Origin: Trachythela sp. YZ-2020
Lineage: Eukaryota > Cnidaria > Anthozoa > Malacalcyonacea > Clavulariidae
DNA length: 64,000 bases
Direction of reading: 5' to 3'
NCBI GenBank assembly: GCA_016169945.1
Contig: JADLSH010000263.1
Coordinates: forward strand, 91,499-155,498
Shown: piece after piece, positions 17,088 through 24,861 of the stretch
How the letters are laid out: each line of letters starts with the position of its first letter
Numbering within the stretch: position 1 is the stretch's first letter
Position numbers and translations under genes: made by a program
Notes under the pieces: model-generated
What the model was told of the DNA's origin: nothing
Seen by the model: the letters and a program-made list of their open reading frames with translations, nothing else
Databases searched by the model: none

Positions 17088-17375
17088 CTACGGCCATCGA
17101 TCTCGCCGACTCAACATCTCACGGTCCCGGAGCGCCAAAGCCGCATTGATTTTTGCAGGCAACGAAGCTGTCAGTAGAACCTCCTCCCTGGTTACACCGA
17201 TGTCATCAAGGAACCGGTTGTCTCGGTGGATCAAGTTCACCAACGCTGCATGGGCGTCCTTCAGCAAGCGCCCTTGCTGCCGTCGTTTGCGCACACACCG
17301 TAGGGATGCTGACAGAGCGGACAGGAGCTGGGATGACGATGGCACCACAAATCGCTCAGAGTGGGTGATGGTCAC
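17088..17375 (-). CDS. DUF1127-like small protein
   Basis: A 95-residue basic protein. The central part (HAALVNLIHRDNRFLDDIGV followed by TREEV) carries the DUF1127 signature of an arginine-rich helix ending in LxDIGxxR. Most DUF1127 proteins are 50-90 residues; in alphaproteobacteria some have been linked to RNA turnover and to phosphate or carbon metabolism. The start codon overlaps the stop of the aldo/keto reductase gene by 4 bases, so the two are likely translated together, which is an unusual partner for this family. A later start is also possible. Confidence 0.65.
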   Translation of the reverse strand: MTITHSERFVVPSSSQLLSALSASLRCVRKRRQQGRLLKDAHAALVNLIHRDNRFLDDIGVTREEVLLTASLPAKINAALALRDREMLSRRDRWP

Positions 17376-18358
17376 CGTGCTCGGGCTTCACCTTCAGGAT
17401 CACGGTGAATCAGAGCTTCAATCTCAGTCATCACATCAGCAGGTAACGGCCCAAAGCCAATGGCACCAGCATTGTCCTGTATTTGCTCTACAGTTCTGGC
17501 CCCTGGTAAAGGTAAATTCCTGTCAGATTTTGCCATGAGCCACCCTAAGGCCCCTTGAGAGAGGGTGCGACCACCAGTCTGTAGGAGTTCTCGTATGGCG
17601 CCCAGATTAGCCAGATGTTTCTGCGCTACTTTGCCATCTCGAAAATAGTCCCTCTTGTTGGTGTTCACGGCCCGTACGTCATTACTGGCAACCGTCGAAG
17701 CTTCGTCAAACTTGCCAGTGAGCACGCCCATCGCAAGCGGTGAACGAATGAACGCTATGAGATTGTTTTGTTCGACGGTTGACTGGATCGAGGGCACATC
17801 GACAAAAACGTTCATGGCATGCTCAATACCAATAAAGCCTTCCATCTTAGCCATAGCAGTCGCACTCGATGGGAAATCAGTGCTCCAACCGTATGCCTGA
17901 ATTTTGCCAGATAATAGTGCTCTTTCCATTTCTTCAAAAATTGGCGTCGCGGCCTCTACGGACAACGCATTCAGGTGGAGCAACATAACGTCAATTCGAT
18001 CGCGCTGTAGTCGCCGCAGGCTTCCATCGATCGCGGCCTCAACATCTGCGTCGTCAGTTTCGTCGGCCAGAACTTGCTTTGATCGCTCGTCAAATGACGT
18101 ACCGAGCTTGCTGATGATCAGTGCATCGTGGCGATCTTTTAGAGCGACGCCAAGCAGACGTTCCGAGTGCCCAGCACCGTAGACGGCTGCCGTGTCAAAT
18201 AGTCGAATGCCTGCTTCAAGGGCCGCATGAATGGTTCGGGTCGATTCCTCATCATCAGCGTCTGGAAACCCGAGGGACTGCTCGCCAGCGTAAAACAGCC
18301 CGCCGATCGCCCAGCACCCCATACCGAGCGGCGCAATATCGTTTCCGAGGAGGTTCAT
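17372..18358 (-). CDS. Aldo/keto reductase
   Basis: An NADPH-dependent oxidoreductase of 328 residues with the (beta/alpha)8 aldo/keto reductase fold. The catalytic tetrad is visible as Asp and Tyr in RLFDTAAVYGAGHSE, Lys in LIISKLG, and His in VMLLHLN. The cofactor-binding end reads PLPGARTVEQIQDNAGA. The length and motifs match the YajO/PdxI-like bacterial subfamily. It is divergent from the LysR gene 89 bases away, which suggests that regulator controls it. The codon usage is less G/C-rich in third positions than the housekeeping genes, hinting at separate ancestry. Substrate unknown. Confidence 0.92.
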   Translation of the reverse strand: MNLLGNDIAPLGMGCWAIGGLFYAGEQSLGFPDADDEESTRTIHAALEAGIRLFDTAAVYGAGHSERLLGVALKDRHDALIISKLGTSFDERSKQVLADETDDADVEAAIDGSLRRLQRDRIDVMLLHLNALSVEAATPIFEEMERALLSGKIQAYGWSTDFPSSATAMAKMEGFIGIEHAMNVFVDVPSIQSTVEQNNLIAFIRSPLAMGVLTGKFDEASTVASNDVRAVNTNKRDYFRDGKVAQKHLANLGAIRELLQTGGRTLSQGALGWLMAKSDRNLPLPGARTVEQIQDNAGAIGFGPLPADVMTEIEALIHRDPEGEARAR

Positions 18359-18447
18359 GTAATTCTCCTGAGTGGATTTGTTGAAGAACTACAATTGTCG
18401 GAGAAATCTACCATGACATCCATGAAACACTATGTAATGATCTTTTC
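18359..18447. promoter_or_regulatory. Divergent promoter region between the aldo/keto reductase and LysR genes
   Basis: An AT-richer 89-base gap with both starts facing outward. A Shine-Dalgarno (GGAG) precedes the reductase start on the minus strand. LysR-type regulators generally bind such gaps at T-N11-A sites; I see several candidate pairs but cannot single one out. Confidence 0.5.
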
Positions 18448-19281
18448 ATGAATGAAATGAAGCTAGATTGGGACGATCTCAAACTGTTTCTGGCGGTTGC
18501 AAGAGCGGGCGGTCTATCTGCAGCGGCGGCGGCTACTGGCAAGAGCGCGCCCACGCTGGGCAGACGAATGTTGGTACTTGAGGCTGTCACTGGCGCGGAG
18601 TTGTTCCACCGATTGGCCCGCGGCTACGAGCTTACGGAGCATGGGATCGTCCTCTTGAATAAAGTTGTCGATCTTGAAGCGCAGATCATGCCTCTCGACC
18701 GATCAGCGGACAAAGAGGGCACTGTACTCGTCAAAGTATCTGCCGGGACCTGGATGACACATATTCTCTGTCAGAAGGCCCAGGCCATCTTGAATCGAAA
18801 CGAATTAGCTCGCCTGCGCTTTATTTCGGCCGAACACGTATTGGATATCGCCCATCGTGAGACGGTCATCGGTATAAGAAATCGCCGTCCCGAGCAGAAT
18901 GGGCTGGCTTGTCGCAAAGTGGGTCGCGTGAAGTTCGCGGGGTATGCAAAGAGCAAGAATATCAAGTCCTGGGTTAGAGTTATGGGTAAGACCCCTTCTG
19001 CGCTCTGGTTGGCGGGGCAAACAAATAGTGCTTTGAATATGGAAGTGACTGCCCCTCGCAATGCCCTTGATTTGGCGTGCGCTGGCATCGCCCGTGCCTT
19101 GCTTCCGACGTTTATAGGCGATACGCAAAAAGGCCTGCTTCGCGTAACAGCACCAATTGCAGAATTGACACACGATCAGTGGTTGGTGACCCACCAAGAT
19201 GAACGCTTCCTACCTGAAGTGCGTCTTACCATTGATCGGATATATGAGGTTGTGAGGTCTCTGCACCGGAAGGCAAGATAA
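18448..19281 (+). CDS. LysR-family transcriptional regulator
   Basis: A 277-residue regulator. The winged HTH occupies about residues 5-65 (WDDLKLFLAVARAGGLSAAA, then KSAPTLGRRMLVLE), followed by a linker helix and a substrate-binding-like domain. The effector domain is somewhat short for the family (usual total about 300), and the last segment ends at SLHRKAR. It is divergent from the aldo/keto reductase, the classical arrangement for control of that gene. Like its partner it uses a less GC-biased codon set than the flanking core genes. Effector unknown. Confidence 0.88.
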   Translation: MNEMKLDWDDLKLFLAVARAGGLSAAAAATGKSAPTLGRRMLVLEAVTGAELFHRLARGYELTEHGIVLLNKVVDLEAQIMPLDRSADKEGTVLVKVSAGTWMTHILCQKAQAILNRNELARLRFISAEHVLDIAHRETVIGIRNRRPEQNGLACRKVGRVKFAGYAKSKNIKSWVRVMGKTPSALWLAGQTNSALNMEVTAPRNALDLACAGIARALLPTFIGDTQKGLLRVTAPIAELTHDQWLVTHQDERFLPEVRLTIDRIYEVVRSLHRKAR

Positions 19282-19381
19282 CTAACGTGGCGGACCCGAA
19301 CAAAGAGTACCGCCCAGCATTGCGTGAATGGCCCCTCAGGGTCGAAACCGACGGTAAGAGGCGTGTAGGTCGAACGGGCGC

Positions 19382-20044
19382 TTAGGGATCGGTAAACCGA
19401 CCCTGCAGGTGACCGGATCCAGTGACCGTTCCTGGCCGGTTTCTGCCCGTCACCGCAATTCCGCTATGGGCCAGGTAGAGACCATCCGCAGGCCTTTCCT
19501 GCGCGTCCGGTGCTGGTGGTCGAGCGGCATAGGCGTTCAAAAGTGCAACGTAGCTTACGTTTTCGGCAATTCTCCTTGCCCTAGGGAAGCTGGACGGGGT
19601 CCGCAATTCGATTCTCTGCTTTCGGTTGGCGTTTGGACGGGTGGCGGTGATGGAGACCGAGTGCGCCTCGCAGTCGAAGACGGCGTCGACGGCCGTGCCC
19701 GGGTGAACCGGGTTTTGCGCCGAGACGGAGCTGTTCTCGGAGCCGAATCCCCGGCTCCGTTGGGTCTGCAGCAGGTTCCGCGGGCCCAGCTCGTCGTTGG
19801 CCAGCGCGAGGGTGGCGAGGTTGGCGGTCAAATGCCTGGCGATGTCGCCGGGTATCTTGCGGCTTCGGAATACGGAATCGCTCTTGCCTGCGCCGCCTCG
19901 GGACCGGGGCGTGGCATTGCCCAGGCCTCGAGGAAGAATTACGGCCTGCAGGCCCCCGCCGTCGATGGCCGGGGGCTCGGCCCTCCGGGGCCGCCCGCTA
20001 GCCCTACCCGGGAATCGGTGGCGGGACCACCGGCGTCGCGTCAC
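19382..20044 (-). CDS. Unrecognised open frame with coding-like codon bias in its central part
   Basis: A frame of 220 codons directly downstream of the exported decarboxylase-like gene, overlapping its 3' end by about 40 bases. The first 60 residues look like noise (arginine- and glycine-rich), but the part from DIARHLTANLATLALANDEL to SVSITATRPNANRKQ has strong G/C in third codon positions, as real genes here do. I do not recognise any domain. It could be a true gene with a coupled start at 20044, or a decayed gene whose start is lost. The rest of the gap from 19282 shows nothing else. Confidence 0.3.
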   Translation of the reverse strand: MTRRRWSRHRFPGRASGRPRRAEPPAIDGGGLQAVILPRGLGNATPRSRGGAGKSDSVFRSRKIPGDIARHLTANLATLALANDELGPRNLLQTQRSRGFGSENSSVSAQNPVHPGTAVDAVFDCEAHSVSITATRPNANRKQRIELRTPSSFPRARRIAENVSYVALLNAYAARPPAPDAQERPADGLYLAHSGIAVTGRNRPGTVTGSGHLQGRFTDP

Positions 20045-21419
20045 AGTCCGTCACACCGCCGAGGCAGCCGTACTTTTCGCCCTGAAGCGACGGCTTATAG
20101 TTGACGCCGGCATCCGGGGGCACGCGGGGCGCTTGCTCGACCGTCAGCTCGAACCCAGCCTTCGCCTCGAAGATCACGACGAAGTCGGAGCCGCCGAACG
20201 CGAAGTTCGCGAACTCCCAGCCCTTTTCCGCCTTGGCACCCAGCTTCACCCAATCGCGCAACTGGATCGCCGAGACCTGGGCCATGCCCATCGGGGTCGC
20301 GATCACGATGCCATGGTCCGGCGTCTGGATGCCGAGCACCAGCCGGGTCTGGCCGAACTGCCAGTCGGGTGTGTCTCGCGGGTCGTAGTAGCCGACATCG
20401 TTGCCGCTGAGCGGCGGCTTCCATTCGGACTTCATCCGGGTGCCGCCCTGGAAGTGGCGCATGAAGACCAACTCGCCGCCGACCGGCAGGTGAAGCCGGT
20501 GGTAGTTGTTCACGTTGAGGAACTGGTGAGTGAAGGTCCCGCCGTCGAACAGGCTCGCGTCGATCTTGCCGAACTCTTGAATGATCCGGTCGTCCGCTTC
20601 GCCGGTGATGAACGCGCGGATGTCGCTGTAGAGCTTGCCTTTGATCGGCCGGCCCGACTGCGAGATCCGATCGTAGCCGGTCACCAACTCGCCGTTGCTG
20701 CTGATCGGCCACCATCCCATCGAGTTCGAATCACCGATCGAAACGACCGTCCTCGGGTCATTGAAGCCTTGGACCGGGCGCGAGCCGGTCTTGAACGTCT
20801 CGGGGCAGAGCTCGCGTGTGAAGAAATCCTGATAGGTGGCGTAAGGCCCTTTCGGGCAATACCAATCCCCGAATTTCGGGTCTTTCTCGAAGCTCGGGAC
20901 GTACTTTGCGGAGTCCTTGGTTTCGAGGTAGTGGCCCCAGGCCTCGGCGACGCCTCGCATCCAATCGGAAAAGGCGCGGTTCTCGAACTGGATCTGGCCG
21001 CGCGGGTCCGTGGTGATCTGCCGGTCGACCAGGAAGTAGCTGTAGGCCAGCAGGTCCAGGATGTTCCAATTGCAGTAGTTGGTACCGTCCATGGAGATCC
21101 GGATGCTGTCGTGCTCGAGGCCGGTCTGGATGTTGCGCGGGTCATAGGTTGCCAGCGCATCGATGAAGTCATAGTAGTCATCGAGGTCCGCGACCGGGTT
21201 CGAGCGTGGATTGTCGTTGATCCGCTGGCCCAGATCGATCGACTCCTGGAGCGAGGCTTCCAAGTTCCGGTCGGCCTCGACGAGGTCGATCAGGGCGGTC
21301 GTGACCGGTTGCCGGGCCAGCGGCTCACAGTCCTGGGCCAAGGCGCCGGTGGCACCGATACTGGCACCGACAGCGGCAATGGCCGCGAAAACCAAGCTCA
21401 GTCTCGAGATCGATACCAT
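20004..21419 (-). CDS. Exported phosphatidylserine decarboxylase-like (PsiD/PSDC-type) pyruvoyl enzyme
   Basis: A 471-residue protein whose start at 21419 has GGAGG 7 bases upstream and gives a clean signal peptide (MVSISRLSLVFAAIAAVGAS, cleavage after ALAQ at about 29). After an N-terminal helical region of about 150 residues, the phosphatidylserine decarboxylase fold follows: FFTREL, then SIGDS (Asp230), NNYHRLHLPVGGE (His307) and the self-cleavage motif FGGS (Ser411), from which the pyruvoyl group would form. All three residues of the cleavage triad are in place. True bacterial Psd enzymes are cytoplasmic-membrane proteins without signal peptides; larger secreted or amino-acid-specific relatives (PsiD-like) exist. 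Substrate may be a lipid or a free amino acid. Genetic context gives no help. Confidence 0.8.
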   Translation of the reverse strand: MVSISRLSLVFAAIAAVGASIGATGALAQDCEPLARQPVTTALIDLVEADRNLEASLQESIDLGQRINDNPRSNPVADLDDYYDFIDALATYDPRNIQTGLEHDSIRISMDGTNYCNWNILDLLAYSYFLVDRQITTDPRGQIQFENRAFSDWMRGVAEAWGHYLETKDSAKYVPSFEKDPKFGDWYCPKGPYATYQDFFTRELCPETFKTGSRPVQGFNDPRTVVSIGDSNSMGWWPISSNGELVTGYDRISQSGRPIKGKLYSDIRAFITGEADDRIIQEFGKIDASLFDGGTFTHQFLNVNNYHRLHLPVGGELVFMRHFQGGTRMKSEWKPPLSGNDVGYYDPRDTPDWQFGQTRLVLGIQTPDHGIVIATPMGMAQVSAIQLRDWVKLGAKAEKGWEFANFAFGGSDFVVIFEAKAGFELTVEQAPRVPPDAGVNYKPSLQGEKYGCLGGVTDCDATPVVPPPIPG

Positions 21420-21704
21420 CTTTTCGTCCTCCGCGTGCAAGACCAGAAGCGGCCGGTCCAAGGCAAGATCAGTGCATTCTAGCGCTGTTCTCGATTGCGG
21501 AGCTCGCGTTCTCTCGTGGAATTTGCTGCCCCACGTCCCGCAGAACCAAGCGTGGCGCCAGGAAGAAACAAAAGCCATCCCCTGCCGGCCTCGCTCAAAA
21601 GAGGCTCCGCAATTGTCGCCGAAAGCACACGCTATTGTAGCATATCTTCCAGCCGGCGATCAAGCCTTCAGTTTGGTACGGTCGACCTGGCCGTTTTGGC
21701 TCGA

Positions 21705-23129
21705 CTACAGCGGCGGGCGCCGCTCGGGCCGGTCGTAGAGCGGCTGGAGACGCTGGAATTCGGCGCCGGCGCGGAACACGCTGACGTCGTCGTAGGTCCG
21801 GCCGACGATCTGGATCCCGGTCGGCACGCTGTTGCTGGCGAAGCCGCTGGGCACCGCGAGGACCGGGCAGCGGCTCAGCATGTTGAAGGGATAGGTCATG
21901 GTCCAGCCCCAGACCGGGTGAACCTCCTTGCCGTTGATCTCGAAGCGGTCGACGCCCGGGTCGTAGTCCGCGGGCACGGCGGACGAGGACATGGTCGGGC
22001 AGATGAAGACGTTGTGGGTCTCCAGAACCGGCCCCAGGGTGGCGTACATCTCGTTCAGGACCCGCATGGCTGACAAGTAGTCTTGCGCCGTGGTGCTGCG
22101 GCCGAACTCGGCGAAGCTGCGGGCATAGTGGGTCAGCTGCTCGCGGTGGCGCGGCAGGTGCTCGGCCACCATGTTGCCGAACAGGTGGCCGAGGTGATTC
22201 GAGGCGGCGGTCAGGGTTTCCAGGCCCCAGCCCAGATCGACCTCCTCGGTGGTGGCGCCCAGCTCGCGGAAGCCGGCGAGTGCCGCCTTGGTGTTCTCGA
22301 CCACATCTGGATCGACCTCGAAATAGCCCAGATCGAGCGAGTAGGCGATCTTCCAGCCCTTGATGTCGCCGAGCTCGGTGGGAATCCGCAGCTTGGGGCG
22401 CAGTGTGGTGATGTCCTTGGAGTGCGGGCCGGCCATGACGTTCTGCAACAGCGCGGCATCGGCGACCGTGCGAGCCATCGGCCCTTCGTGGCAGTAGGGG
22501 TCGAGATTGAAGGGGCTGTCCTCGGGCACCCGCCCGTAGGGCGGCTTGAAGCCGACCACGCCGCAGCAGGCCGCCGGCATCCGGATCGAGCCCCAGATGT
22601 CGGAGCCGTTGGCCAGCGTGGTGGTGCCGGCCGCGAGCGATCCTCCGGCGCCGCCGGAGGAGCCGCCGGTGGTGAAGTCCGGGTTCCAGGGATTGCGGCT
22701 GACGCCCCAGAGCCGGGAGTGGGTGACCCCGGCGCAGGCGAACTCCGGCGCTGTCGAGCGGGCGTGGACGATGCCGCCGGCCTTCAGGATCCGCTCGACC
22801 GACAGCGAGGTATAGCTGTCGATCTTGTCCTTGAAGATCAGTGAGCCGGAGCTGGTGCGGTCGCCCTTGATGGTGTTCTCGTCCTTGATCGCGACCGGCA
22901 GGCCTTCGAGCGGCCGGGTGCGTCTCCCGCTGGCGTAGCGGGCCTCGGCCTTGCGCGCCTGCTCCAGTGCCCGCTCGAAATGACGGATCGTGAAGTGGTT
23001 GACCCTGGGCTCGACCGCCTCGGCCCGGGCGATGATCGCTTGCAGTAGATCGACCGGCGAGAGCGTGCGCGCCTTGAAACGGGCGAGGGCGTCGCTGGCA
23101 CTGATGTAGCAGAGGTCTTGGTCGGTCAT
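21705..23129 (-). CDS. Amidase (amidase signature family)
   Basis: A 474-residue amide hydrolase. The Ser-cisSer-Lys triad is present: Lys in GLPVAIKDENTIKG, the cis-serine and nucleophile within FTTGGSSGGAGGSLA and the following ANGSDIWGSIRMPAACCGV. The start at 23129 has GGAAGGAA upstream; the frame is open further up to 23330, but that extension contains a short hydrolase-like scrap and a repeat rather than family sequence. Members act on a wide range of aliphatic and aromatic amides, indole-acetamide or amino acid amides. It is a stand-alone gene in the accessory block before gatC and is clearly distinct from GatA. Confidence 0.9.
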   Translation of the reverse strand: MTDQDLCYISASDALARFKARTLSPVDLLQAIIARAEAVEPRVNHFTIRHFERALEQARKAEARYASGRRTRPLEGLPVAIKDENTIKGDRTSSGSLIFKDKIDSYTSLSVERILKAGGIVHARSTAPEFACAGVTHSRLWGVSRNPWNPDFTTGGSSGGAGGSLAAGTTTLANGSDIWGSIRMPAACCGVVGFKPPYGRVPEDSPFNLDPYCHEGPMARTVADAALLQNVMAGPHSKDITTLRPKLRIPTELGDIKGWKIAYSLDLGYFEVDPDVVENTKAALAGFRELGATTEEVDLGWGLETLTAASNHLGHLFGNMVAEHLPRHREQLTHYARSFAEFGRSTTAQDYLSAMRVLNEMYATLGPVLETHNVFICPTMSSSAVPADYDPGVDRFEINGKEVHPVWGWTMTYPFNMLSRCPVLAVPSGFASNSVPTGIQIVGRTYDDVSVFRAGAEFQRLQPLYDRPERRPPL

Positions 23130-23214
23130 TGCGCTGGTTCCTTCCTCGATACGATCCTTAGTGGCGCGGCCCAAGCGGATGGCTCCCTTCGGTTTGGACA
23201 AGTTTCCCCACAAG

Positions 23215-23288
23215 ATCAATTGTCTGGTGGGTCGGGTCTCGTCACGCTTGGGACTCGAGCGGCAGGATCGGACCCCCGGACATAGACC
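23215..23288. repeat. Block shared with 49217-49290
   Basis: About 70 bases are similar to a block at 49217-49290, with exact runs CTGGTGGGT and CTTGGGACT and conserved spacing between them. On the minus strand both read SPK-x(4,5)-PTRQLI. Both copies lie upstream of a minus-strand gene (the amidase here, the XRE regulator there). Whether it is a regulatory element, a mobile scrap or a coding remnant is not clear. Confidence 0.45.
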
Positions 23289-23483
23289 ATGGGTGAGGCT
23301 GCCTGGACAACCGGCCAGCAGGAGCCACACCGATGGTCTCGCGTCCTATCGATCGCTGTGCAAGGCTCGCGGGTCCTTGCTCCTGGTTGGTATTCAAGGC
23401 CGAAATACACTAAGCTTTGGTCCCATAGTCCGTCGTGCGCTGGCGGCCGCGGAGTCACTTGTGAGGATATGGATAGGTCTCAA

Positions 23484-24125
23484 ATGACGGTTTATGGACA
23501 AGCGGATCTCCAAATCGATCATCAAGCGGAGTCGTGGTTGTGCTGGGCTGCGGTTGCGATTGCGGTCGCGCAGCATCACAACATGCAGGTCCCGACCCAA
23601 GACGGCTTGGCCAAGGCCTGCAATCGAGAGAACCAAGCCTATGACCCGAGAAAGGCGCTGGAGGCACGATTCGGGATCACGAGCAACAAGGCGTGGACCC
23701 ATCAAAACCCGCCGGCCAATCCGATCGAGAAGGCTTCTCGCGTGAGGGATCTGCAAGATGTCCTGAAGGCCAATCTGAACGCCGGACCAATGATCTGTCA
23801 GATCACCGAAAGCCAAAACCAGAAATGGCAGATCAACGTGACCGATCCCAAGACGAAGCAAACCACGGTCAAGGACTATTCGTTTAGCCACGCGATAGCT
23901 GTTTACAAATACGACGATGCATCGGATCTCGTTTCCATTGCAGATCCAGCGCAACATGGCTCAAATGAGAAACGGGACATTCCGGCCGAACAGGCGGTCA
24001 CCGGGTTCCACTATGGGACGGTTGACGACCTCGGACCGAAAGCAAAGGCAATTCTGATAAACCCACCCGCGTCGATCGAGGTGAGGGTGCTAGCGCTCTT
24101 CCAACACGCGATCAAGACTCCATAG
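23484..24125 (+). CDS. Papain-like cysteine peptidase family protein (C39/C70-like)
   Basis: A protein of about 213 residues. The catalytic cysteine sits in QAESWLCWAAVAIAVAQHHN, the typical Q..S.WCWAA entry of the papain-like C39_2/C70 group. The histidine is probably in SFSHAIAVYKYD and the third residue in SIADPA. The ATG at 23484 has ATAGG upstream at a good distance; an ATG at 23469 is possible but its spacing is poor. No signal peptide is visible. A terminator-like hairpin follows at 24195. Proteins of this type are often secreted or effector-like peptidases; here the location and target are unknown. The gene is less GC-biased than the core genes, fitting the accessory block. Confidence 0.78.
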   Translation: MTVYGQADLQIDHQAESWLCWAAVAIAVAQHHNMQVPTQDGLAKACNRENQAYDPRKALEARFGITSNKAWTHQNPPANPIEKASRVRDLQDVLKANLNAGPMICQITESQNQKWQINVTDPKTKQTTVKDYSFSHAIAVYKYDDASDLVSIADPAQHGSNEKRDIPAEQAVTGFHYGTVDDLGPKAKAILINPPASIEVRVLALFQHAIKTP

Positions 24126-24194
24126 ATGGTTGGGCAAACGAGACGACCAGCGTGGTCCGATCGGTGCAGGGCTTAGACCGCTTTGGCGGCGCCA

Positions 24195-24228
24195 GGGCAA
24201 TCGGGTGAACCCGTTTGCCCTGTGTTTT
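24195..24228 (+). terminator. Rho-independent terminator
   Basis: Arms GGGCAA and CGGG pair with CCCG and TTGCCC around a TGAA loop, with one T-T mismatch, and are followed by TGTGTTTT. It lies 70 bases beyond the cysteine peptidase stop and would end that transcript before gatC. Confidence 0.75.
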
Positions 24229-24573
24229 GATTGGCCCCTCAATCGCCGGGCGCGCCCATCCCGCCTTCACCGAGGCTTCGGCGGGCAGGCCGGGCGCCTC
24301 GCCTCGCTTGCGCTCCGGCGCAGCGGGTTGGCTTCGCTCGCATGAGCTCCCATACGCCTAGGGAGGGGGCCTCAACGGCCCAGTTTGCAGTCACCGGGGC
24401 GGATCTCCGACCGTACCAATCTCTTCAGGCGATCACCCTGTTGGCGGCGCCCTGGGTCATTGATGCCCGGGCGGCCCGGTGCTAGGGTCCGCGCGCGTTT
24501 CGCTGCGGCCGGCCGCGGGCTTATTTGGACCCGGGTGGCTGCGCGCTTCCACACCAACCAAGGATTGAGAACG
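24229..24573. other. Intergenic region upstream of gatC
   Basis: About 345 bases, GC-rich with C/G-rich inverted stretches near 24250-24340 that resemble dispersed repeats. The gatCAB promoter should lie here. I cannot assign -35 and -10 boxes with confidence. The gatC start has AAGGA 10 bases upstream. Confidence 0.4.
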
Positions 24574-24861
24574 ATGGCGGTCGACAAGGAAACCGTCGTG
24601 CAGATTGCTCGACTGGCACGGATCCGTGTACCCGACGAACAGCAGGTCTCGTTGGCGGGCGAGCTTAACAGTATCCTCGGCTGGATCGAGCAGCTGGATG
24701 AGGTCGACACCGACGACGTCGAGCCCATGACCTCGGTGGTGGCCCGCAAGGCCCCTCTGCGCGACGACCGGGTCACCGACGGGGCGATCCCCGAGCAGGT
24801 GGTGAAGAACGCGCCGGAGGCGAACCGCGATTTCTTCCTGGTGCCGAAGGTGGTCGAGTGA
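24574..24861 (+). CDS. gatC: Aspartyl/glutamyl-tRNA amidotransferase subunit C
   Basis: The small subunit that stabilises GatA in the complex converting Glu-tRNA(Gln) and Asp-tRNA(Asn) to the amide forms. The 95-residue product starts [20 protein letters not shown] and contains the conserved [19 protein letters not shown], then RDDRVTDG. The start at 24574 gives the normal family length; the longer open frame upstream has no family sequence. The stop overlaps the gatA start (TGATG). Confidence 0.95.
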   Translation: MAVDKETVVQIARLARIRVPDEQQVSLAGELNSILGWIEQLDEVDTDDVEPMTSVVARKAPLRDDRVTDGAIPEQVVKNAPEANRDFFLVPKVVE

